Virus record (IMG/VR): IMGVR_UViG_3300046000_006225
Location: 1 to 29,715 of that record
DNA from: a virus
Strand: one strand, 5' to 3'
Length of the DNA stretch: 29,715 bases
A model generated the notes under the pieces. That model searched no databases and was not told where the DNA came from. It was given only the letters and a program-made list of their open reading frames with translations. Positions 23,532-29,715 of the stretch are shown here, one piece after another. Each line of letters begins with the position of its first letter. The first letter of the stretch is position 1. The translations under genes and the position numbers were made by a program.

Positions 23532-25802
23532 TTAGAATACTGGTGGTCCTGAACGGATAATGTAGTTCAATGTTAGATAAGGATTCATAATTGAAAAACT
23601 CTGTCCTAACTGTGTTGTTGTATAACCTAATACGCCGCCGCTGCTTGGAAGATATTGCATTTGTCCAGGTGTTGTAGGACCACGACCTAAGAAGGCTCCC
23701 TCCCCTGGTTCAATTCCTGGAGGACTTGCAGTATCTAGTCTTGTTGCATGATATTGATTACTGCCTTTGGTGCCAGCATCGTTGAGTGCTTTAAAGTCAT
23801 GTTCGTGTTGTGGAATATTAGTTGCAGTCAAAGTATTTCTATAATCGCCGCTGGCTCCACCTAGTGTTCTTGCTTGTATATCATCAACCCTAGGAACCAA
23901 TGTTGCCGATCCTGTACCGCTACCTACACCTGTTGCAGTAAATGTAGTTCCAATTGCTGACGAACTAGCTCCAACACTTGGCCAACTAGTTGAACCAACG
24001 CTTGAAATTGTATATCGACGACCGACAACAAAATTTCCTGCAGGAATAGCTTCTCCGCTTGGCAGACCACCGCCTGCATCAATAAAGCCTCCGCCCAATG
24101 GAACTGTATTATTATTGTCCATGTCGTGTTTGCCTAGGGGGAAACGGCCTCGCATATCAGGTAATACAAATGTTAATCCTGCTTGTCCTCTAAACGGTGT
24201 TCCGTAGATAGTTCCAATAACATTATACAATGATAGATACTTTGCAATTTCTTGCTCGCTACCATCACATAATAGATAACCGTAGGGTGCTGCGGCGCCG
24301 GCAAATGGCACAATTGTACCAATTGGTACTCCGAGGTCGCCAACAAACACATCTCTAGTTTCTTTTAGTAGGCCTTCACCTGCTCTAAAAACTAAAACAA
24401 AGTCGTCAGCTTTTGACACATTTGGACTAGGCTGAACTTTACTGGAAATAATACCCGAAGTAATAACCGTTTCAAAAGTTTTTGTGGTACCGCCTACCTG
24501 TCCATCAAATGTGATATTCGCAGAAGTTACATCACCCTGCATTTTAAAAGTTGTTGGAAAACGCAGATTAGTTGCTGTGGTAGCATTACCGATGATGTTG
24601 CCTTCAAGTGCCCCGACTAAAGTATCTGCAATAAGCGTTTTAGTTCTAACCGTATTCCATCGTCGTGTTAAACTGCCGCTGTCGTATTTTTCTGTTTCTC
24701 TTGGTTCAATTGACGTGATAATAGTTTGACCGTATACATCGATATTTTTTCCAATTAGTGCGTTTTTTGTTACTGCTATACCGCCTGCGGTTCTAAAGCT
24801 ACCGTTATTAAAGTTAGTGCTTTCGGCAATGCTGGTAAGAATTAAACTGCCGTCAGTTTTGATATTGCCGCTGACAACTAATGCTTCGTCGGGTGCGGCT
24901 ACATTGACGCCTACGGTGTTGTTAACAATTTTTAGAACAGTATCTGGAACACCGTTTCTGTTAGTTTGAAGATCAATACTAGCACCTGCTGTGGCATTGT
25001 AGATCTTGGCGGCTGTTGATGTTGATGTTAAACTAAATGTACCGTCAATTCCGATAGTAAGACCTGCATTATTTCTAATATTAAAGTTCTGTTCAGTTGT
25101 GTTAGTAGTGTCTGATCTTAAAAATTTTGCTGCGGCTACTGCTGTGCCACCAACATTAAGGGCATCGGCCGCAATGGCAGTACCATAGAACTTCGGAAGA
25201 AATCCGCCGTCGCCGACATCTAGACTGGTAATATTAATACCAGTCTTTATTGCTGCAAATCCATTGATAGAATTTTTAGGAGTAAAACTATCTTTACTAA
25301 TAACTATAATCGGTTTGTCTTCTACGTAGAAGGTCACAATAACTCTATCAAAGTTATCACTATCAATAATAGACTCTACAACAGGACCAGATTGTAAACC
25401 TGTAGAAAAGTTAGGACCAACCAAAATCCAGCTTGACCCAGAGAATACATATAACTGTTGGTTGGTTGTGTCAACCCAAAGTTCGCCAACCCTAGCAGAT
25501 TCCACTGAAGGTTCGCTGGTGCTCTTTTGAATATTACTGGCTGCTTTCCACTGAGTGTTGTCCCAAATTTGCAAAATGCCTTCTAGGGAATTGTACCATA
25601 GTTGGCCTTCAACTGGGCTTGTTGGGGCTGCACCACTGGCAAAGTTTTCTAACAATGCTAAAAAGTTTTCGGCAATAATTTGCCCGTAGCCAGTAACATT
25701 GCGACCCGGAAAGTCTAGGCTTGTATCTGCATTTGATGTATTATCAAAAACTGTAATCGGAGTCTTGTTTTCTCTGTCGGTAAAATTTACAATATATGGC
25801 AT
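23532..25802 (-). CDS. Short-tail-fibre-like protein with phage collar domain, 756 aa
   Basis: The N-terminal shared region (1 to about 220) has VTGYGQIIAENFLALLENFA, GQLWYNSLEGILQIWDN, GELWVDTTNQQLYVFSG and IIVISKDSF. A shaft follows. A phage tail-collar domain lies at about 491-560, with GTIVPFAGA (495-503), GYLLCDGSE (508-516) and LPDMRGRFPLGKHD (547-560). Then an inserted module (about 586-635) has VGRRYTISSVGSTSWPSVGA and GTTFTATGVGSGTGSA. The tip resumes with LTATNIPQHEHDF, where H666 and H668 form an H-x-H like the metal-binding motif of T4 gp12. NPYLTLNYIIR (740-750) is the classic collar-protein ending. It is probably the short fibre that fixes the baseplate to the host surface. Confidence 0.88.
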   Translation of the reverse strand: MPYIVNFTDRENKTPITVFDNTSNADTSLDFPGRNVTGYGQIIAENFLALLENFASGAAPTSPVEGQLWYNSLEGILQIWDNTQWKAASNIQKSTSEPSVESARVGELWVDTTNQQLYVFSGSSWILVGPNFSTGLQSGPVVESIIDSDNFDRVIVTFYVEDKPIIVISKDSFTPKNSINGFAAIKTGINITSLDVGDGGFLPKFYGTAIAADALNVGGTAVAAAKFLRSDTTNTTEQNFNIRNNAGLTIGIDGTFSLTSTSTAAKIYNATAGASIDLQTNRNGVPDTVLKIVNNTVGVNVAAPDEALVVSGNIKTDGSLILTSIAESTNFNNGSFRTAGGIAVTKNALIGKNIDVYGQTIITSIEPRETEKYDSGSLTRRWNTVRTKTLIADTLVGALEGNIIGNATTATNLRFPTTFKMQGDVTSANITFDGQVGGTTKTFETVITSGIISSKVQPSPNVSKADDFVLVFRAGEGLLKETRDVFVGDLGVPIGTIVPFAGAAAPYGYLLCDGSEQEIAKYLSLYNVIGTIYGTPFRGQAGLTFVLPDMRGRFPLGKHDMDNNNTVPLGGGFIDAGGGLPSGEAIPAGNFVVGRRYTISSVGSTSWPSVGASSSAIGTTFTATGVGSGTGSATLVPRVDDIQARTLGGASGDYRNTLTATNIPQHEHDFKALNDAGTKGSNQYHATRLDTASPPGIEPGEGAFLGRGPTTPGQMQYLPSSGGVLGYTTTQLGQSFSIMNPYLTLNYIIRSGPPVF

Positions 25803-25805
25803 TTA

Positions 25806-26471
25806 TTATACCTCTGTGAAGCCAGTTAAGCTCTGTACGCGGATTGTATAATCTACCTGAAGTAATCTATTCAACGACTTTTGTACAGGATGGAATACCA
25901 CATGGGTAAGCAATTTACCTTCTCCGTTTGGATTGTAACTTTTAAGGCCTAGCTCATCAAATACATAGCTACCGCTCATATCTACACTGTTGTCAAATGC
26001 CTGCTGACCAACTGGTTCACCATAATCAAGGAGACAGCTAATAACAATATCGCTATAGGTTGCTCCGCTGATGTGGCGGATTTCCATTTTGTTTCTTGTA
26101 GGATCTACATTTTCTGTAGCATTTTGATCAACAACTTTAGCGTATGTTTGATTATACAATCCTGTGTTTACTCCGACAGTATTTGGTGTTAAGTAAGTAA
26201 TTAATCCAGTAGGATCAACTGTTGTGCCACCGCTACCAAATGCCATTTGATAAATCCAACCCTGTCCTTGATTGCTTAGGCTGTTAACCATAGCAACACT
26301 CATATTTTCGTAGTGAATAGCATTACGCTTGTCTTGAAATACTTCACCGGTTTCTGGGTCAAAAATCTTGATATGGCCTTCAAAATGCCAGCCCGAAGTC
26401 TCGTTAGGTTGAGAAGTTTCCTTTGATGTTTGGTTTTTCATAGTTGATTCACTTGTGTTTTTCTGTTCCAT
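25806..26471 (-). CDS. Conserved virion structural protein, 221 aa
   Basis: After a low-complexity polar start comes a conserved body: GHIKIFDPETGEVFQDKRNA (32-51), IHYENMSVAMVNSL, MAFGSGG, GLYNQTYAKVVD, ISCLLDYGEPVGQQAFDNS, YVFDELGLKSY and LLTHVVFHPVQKSLNRLLQV, ending in a beta strand (YTIRVQSL). I recognise this from marine T4-like phage structural regions but cannot name its place in the virion. Two starts are possible: ATG at 26471, with a late-promoter-like box only four bases upstream and no ribosome site, or the ATG at 26441 (residue 11). The conserved region starts near residue 30, so both are compatible with function. Confidence 0.8.
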   Translation of the reverse strand: MEQKNTSESTMKNQTSKETSQPNETSGWHFEGHIKIFDPETGEVFQDKRNAIHYENMSVAMVNSLSNQGQGWIYQMAFGSGGTTVDPTGLITYLTPNTVGVNTGLYNQTYAKVVDQNATENVDPTRNKMEIRHISGATYSDIVISCLLDYGEPVGQQAFDNSVDMSGSYVFDELGLKSYNPNGEGKLLTHVVFHPVQKSLNRLLQVDYTIRVQSLTGFTEV

Positions 26472-26475
26472 AGTG

Positions 26476-26483
26476 TATTTATT
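26476..26483 (-). promoter_or_regulatory. Late-promoter-like octamer AATAAATA
   Basis: The box is one base from T4 TATAAATA, overlaps the stop codon of the large upstream gene, and ends four bases before ATG 26471. Transcription would begin about six bases past the box, inside the first codons. If the box is real, translation would have to use ATG 26441 or another start. It may equally be a chance AT-rich stop region. Confidence 0.35.
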
Positions 26484-29400
26484 CAGGCAGTTCGGTGCTC
26501 TTTTGTTTTAGAAATTCAGCAATGGCACTTGAATTTTTTAACAGAGTAACACCTGAAGAAGCTGTTGTTTCTCCTCGATCATACCATGTCTTTCCAATCC
26601 TTCTAATAACAGTAACCCGAGTTCCTGCAGGTACTGTAGATGTCAATCGAATATAGTCGTTTACTCCGTCAACACTGAACTCGGCTTCTAAAATAGTATC
26701 AGCTTGTGGGCTAGTAATATTCGCTGTTTGATCATAAACTGTTACAGGGTCTTTTCTTAAACGCCTACCAGCTGCAAAAACTTCAATTTGATCGCAAGGT
26801 TCGTACCCTACCGGAATTGTTAATCGTGTCCAATTAGATCTTATTGCGGCGCTAGGAACATAATTCAACGGGCCAACTAACAAACTGCTGCCATCGCTGA
26901 CAAAGTCTAATCTTTCTTGACTTTCGTTATATGGAAGATTTTCAACTCGACCAACATCAACAACACTGCTACCTGTTGGGTGTATTTCTTTAATAGCAGT
27001 TCCGTGGGTGCCTCTTCTTAATTGAGACAATGTTGTAGCTGTTTTCTCAAAATAATCAATGCGTTCTCCGTTGATATAAACAGTGCCCGGAATATTTCTA
27101 GATTTGATAGGTTCAAATAAATTAGTTGTATCTGTAACTCGAATTATTTGATCATAGTAATTTAAATCTTGAGATAATGTTACGGCCTTGTCAATGCTGA
27201 AACGATTGAAATGATAGATATTCAGCATGTCTTTGAAGACTTCGTAAGCCAACGGTTGACGTCTTGTGTAATTACCAAACTGTACTATTTTGATTTCGTC
27301 TGTAATCAATGTTGTTGTTTTTAAATAAACAACATTTCTTGGGATAGACACTTCGTAATCTTGTTCTTGTGTTAAACGGCGACCGTTTTTATATACCCAA
27401 ATGTAGCTGGCACTAACCGGCTCTCTTGCCAATTGATATTGAACTTTACCTCCAGTGTACTGATCAGTTATAATGTTCATGCTTGGATATTCACTGAACC
27501 AGGTAACTACGATTTGATCGCCTTCTTGCAGTGTAGTTGTACTATCGTTTTCTACAAAACTAGTTCCGTTAAAAACAATGTTATTATCTGTAAAGGTATA
27601 TTGACTTCTAATGTCTATAATGATTTTAATTTCATCATTAATTTCTAAGACTTCAGTATCAACTGTTACCGTATTACTATTTCCATCATAAACATAATCA
27701 AGAATATTTTGTTTTAATTCGTTATTGACATAGACTTGGATATTAGATTGTGTCGCAGTATTTGGTGCTTCTAACGGATCTTTGCCGATTGGAATAACAT
27801 TATTAGTACCATTGTAAATTGCAAATTCAGTATCAACGCCTTTTAATTGTATTCCGTTAATTTCAACTAGGACGGCGCCCGAGGCACTGGCTCTTGTTAA
27901 ATTTACAAACTGATCGAGGTCATAACTCAATGTGCTGCCATCAAATGTTATAGTTTGTTGATTAACTCTTACTACAGAACTTCCAGTTGAATCAACATCG
28001 GCATTGGCTCCTAGACAAACAATTTTTACAATCTGTCGACGCTCTGGTTTATTAGCAAACTGTATTAGTGTTTTGTTTGTAATATCTAATACTTCAGAAC
28101 TATTAATAGGTAACACATCAACGTCAATTCCATCGACCGTTACAACTACTGATGATGTATCGACAAAATTTGCCCTAGTTAAGAAAAACAACGTGTCTCC
28201 GTCTGCTTCAAATTCTTGATAATCAAGTAACGCCGCACCGCCAACTCCAATAGAAATAATTTCAATTATTGAATTTTGAAGGGGAGCAACATTAAATACC
28301 ACTTCGTTAGTGTTGTAGTCTATGATGTATTCTATGCTGCTGTCTGCGGCATTGACTTCACATTTTACTTTATCAACATAGACCATAACGGATGCACTAT
28401 CTAGCACAGTTAGGCCAATGGCAAAACGGTTGTCTTGGCCGTTGCTTTTTAATATACGAGACTGTAATGGTGTTGCACCAGTTTGCACTGTGTGGAATAC
28501 TTTAATTGAAACACTGTCAATTATTTGTCCCGGAATATTTTCTTCAGGAGCAGGCACTTGGTCTGGGCTGATAAATTTACTACCATCAACTACAATATCT
28601 TCTGCTGCTGTACCGGTGGCTGTAATATATGCTCCGCTAACTGCACTCAACGAACCTCCGGTTAAATTTGTATCGATGATGTTTATATCGGTAATATTAA
28701 CAGTACCGTCACTGTCCATTGGACGGAATATCAAAGTATCTCCATTTTCTATTTGAACGTATTGTTGTATATCAATGCTGTTTGTAGAGCCGTCACCTAC
28801 AACTGTAGGCATAACAGCTAATGGATTTGTAATTCCTGCTCCACCAAAGTTTGGATCATCTATGCGGATAGTACGAGATTCTTCAATACCTTGATCGTAG
28901 ACGATTACTGGTGCTCCTGCGGAATCTAATGTATCAATACTCCTAGGAGAACCCAATCCACTACGCTTTAGGTATACTGATAGTTGTTGTCCTATTGCTG
29001 GAGTAAATGGTAATAAAATTGTTAGTTCTTCCCACACATCTGGAAACTCAACTGGCGGTTTATCAGTATTGGCAATTACTGCACGATACTGCTTGGTTCC
29101 ATATTGAACTACAGAACCTGCTTTCCAGGTTAGTGATCGACTATCTATTCCGGTTAATGTATACGGTTGCGTATCAACTACATAATAAAAATCTGAGTTT
29201 GGTTCTACAGAATCCCAAGTGTCGGTAAACCACGGAAGTGCATCCCAACCGCCCGAGACATCAAATGTAGTTCCTTGAATTTGTACGCCGCCAAAATCAA
29301 TTCCAGTCATTAGCTGATTGATTTCTTTACCTATCATTCCTTGGGCCGGACTATAATATTTGTTAATTCTGTCCACTGCTTCTAAAATCTCGTCGGCTTT

Positions 29401-29715
29401 TTCATAGTCGATCACAATTATTGCACCGGCAACTGGTAAAGATACTAACTTTAGTTTTCCTCTCAATAAGCTGTAAGAGTCTGTGCTAGACTTATAGAAT
29501 GTAATTTCGTACTCACTGTCTAGTATAATCTCATCGTTGATCGTAACTGCAATTTTTGTCTTGTCTCGTGTGGGAGGATAATTTAATTCAAATATTGCGG
29601 TAAATCCGTCAGCAACAAACTCTTGACTATAAGTATATTCTAGATAAGTTCCTTCTTTGGTAATCCTATCAAATTTAACTGTAAGGTCAAAAGTTCTTGT
29701 TTTACTATCGCCAAT
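26479..29715 (-). CDS. Very large structural protein, N-terminus beyond the window, at least 1078 aa
   Basis: The frame is open from the right edge to the TAA at 26481, so 29466 (a TTG codon) is not its start. The 83 residues ahead of that point (for example YSQEFVADGFTAIFELNYPP) match internal modules further on. One repeated form is roughly F-x-A-D-G-x-T-x3-F-x-L, then a V-x-V-N/D-G-x-x-L strand, then D-Y or E-Y and a D-x-I-x-I end. Conserved blocks include GVQIQGTTFDVSGGWDALPW, FTDTWDS, a YINGERIDYF strand, and LSQLRRGTHGTAIKEIHP. The end is RVTVIRRIGKTWYDRGE and a polar tail. Repeated small beta-domains and great length suggest a baseplate or whisker-like component. I recognise the family from marine T4-like phages but not its exact role. 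Confidence 0.8.
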   Translation of the reverse strand: MGDSKTRTFDLTVKFDRITKEGTYLEYTYSQEFVADGFTAIFELNYPPTRDKTKIAVTINDEIILDSEYEITFYKSSTDSYSLLRGKLKLVSLPVAGAIIVIDYEKADEILEAVDRINKYYSPAQGMIGKEINQLMTGIDFGGVQIQGTTFDVSGGWDALPWFTDTWDSVEPNSDFYYVVDTQPYTLTGIDSRSLTWKAGSVVQYGTKQYRAVIANTDKPPVEFPDVWEELTILLPFTPAIGQQLSVYLKRSGLGSPRSIDTLDSAGAPVIVYDQGIEESRTIRIDDPNFGGAGITNPLAVMPTVVGDGSTNSIDIQQYVQIENGDTLIFRPMDSDGTVNITDINIIDTNLTGGSLSAVSGAYITATGTAAEDIVVDGSKFISPDQVPAPEENIPGQIIDSVSIKVFHTVQTGATPLQSRILKSNGQDNRFAIGLTVLDSASVMVYVDKVKCEVNAADSSIEYIIDYNTNEVVFNVAPLQNSIIEIISIGVGGAALLDYQEFEADGDTLFFLTRANFVDTSSVVVTVDGIDVDVLPINSSEVLDITNKTLIQFANKPERRQIVKIVCLGANADVDSTGSSVVRVNQQTITFDGSTLSYDLDQFVNLTRASASGAVLVEINGIQLKGVDTEFAIYNGTNNVIPIGKDPLEAPNTATQSNIQVYVNNELKQNILDYVYDGNSNTVTVDTEVLEINDEIKIIIDIRSQYTFTDNNIVFNGTSFVENDSTTTLQEGDQIVVTWFSEYPSMNIITDQYTGGKVQYQLAREPVSASYIWVYKNGRRLTQEQDYEVSIPRNVVYLKTTTLITDEIKIVQFGNYTRRQPLAYEVFKDMLNIYHFNRFSIDKAVTLSQDLNYYDQIIRVTDTTNLFEPIKSRNIPGTVYINGERIDYFEKTATTLSQLRRGTHGTAIKEIHPTGSSVVDVGRVENLPYNESQERLDFVSDGSSLLVGPLNYVPSAAIRSNWTRLTIPVGYEPCDQIEVFAAGRRLRKDPVTVYDQTANITSPQADTILEAEFSVDGVNDYIRLTSTVPAGTRVTVIRRIGKTWYDRGETTASSGVTLLKNSSAIAEFLKQKSTELPE

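Noticed and set aside
11815-25802. Collagen-like G-x-y repeats as substrate of the 2OG oxygenase
   Set aside because: The fibre genes are glycine-rich, but I found no long uninterrupted G-x-y run. Their repeats are four-residue GN-x-x steps.
29464-29466. TTG at 29466 as start of the large structural protein
   Set aside because: The frame is open for 83 further codons to the window edge, and the extra sequence has the same module pattern, so the gene is simply cut by the edge.

Overview
The window is a dense stretch of a tailed-phage genome. Every supportable gene lies on the minus strand, genes overlap or are only a few bases apart, and no tRNA, rRNA, insertion sequence or CRISPR array is visible. 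The base composition is AT-rich by eye. The mix of families (collar-domain short-fibre protein, S74 chaperone, phage 2OG-Fe(II) oxygenase, twitch radical SAM protein) resembles marine T4-superfamily myoviruses such as cyanophages and pelagimyophages. Two late-promoter-like octamers, AATAAATA, agree with this. The assignment is by recognition only, and the host cannot be named.

Transcription runs from high to low coordinates. The right half (about 29715 to 11815) is a virion module. It opens with a very large structural protein that runs off the right edge and a 221-aa structural protein. Five fibre-like proteins follow, at 23532-25802, 21722-23521, 17165-21703, 15117-16679 and 12719-14521, all sharing one N-terminal region of roughly 230 residues but with different distal parts: a tail-collar tip, a 1512-aa repeat-built fibre, and a conserved phage C-terminal domain. 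Among them sit a small protein resembling tail-fibre assembly chaperones, a 190-aa protein with an Mtd-like N-terminus and an S74 intramolecular-chaperone C-terminus, and a 297-aa structural protein.

The left half (about 11757 to 1) is a glycan and modification module starting with a 116-aa conserved phage protein. It holds four DxD-type glycosyltransferase-like proteins (10550-11410, 9717-10553, 8271-9149, 6880-8274), an unrecognised 200-aa protein, a twitch-domain radical SAM enzyme, a 430-aa glycosyltransferase-like protein, a GDP-mannose 3,5-epimerase fused to a domain homologous to that protein, a 2OG-Fe(II) oxygenase with a TTG start, a methyltransferase-like protein, and a third homologue of the 430-aa protein cut by the left edge.

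The most interesting points are these. The epimerase keeps all four catalytic residues known from the plant enzyme and is joined to a putative transferase domain. That domain occurs three times in 5.5 kb and has an E...TEK motif reminiscent of GDP-fucose transferases, suggesting a GDP-L-galactose-type donor made and used within one polypeptide. One glycosyltransferase is an internal triplication in which only the last unit keeps DxD. A 77-nt duplicate of the 3' end of the giant fibre gene lies just past its stop codon. The working inference is that this phage carries a dedicated pathway for building an unusual glycan, on its own virion or on the host surface, next to a diversified fibre array.
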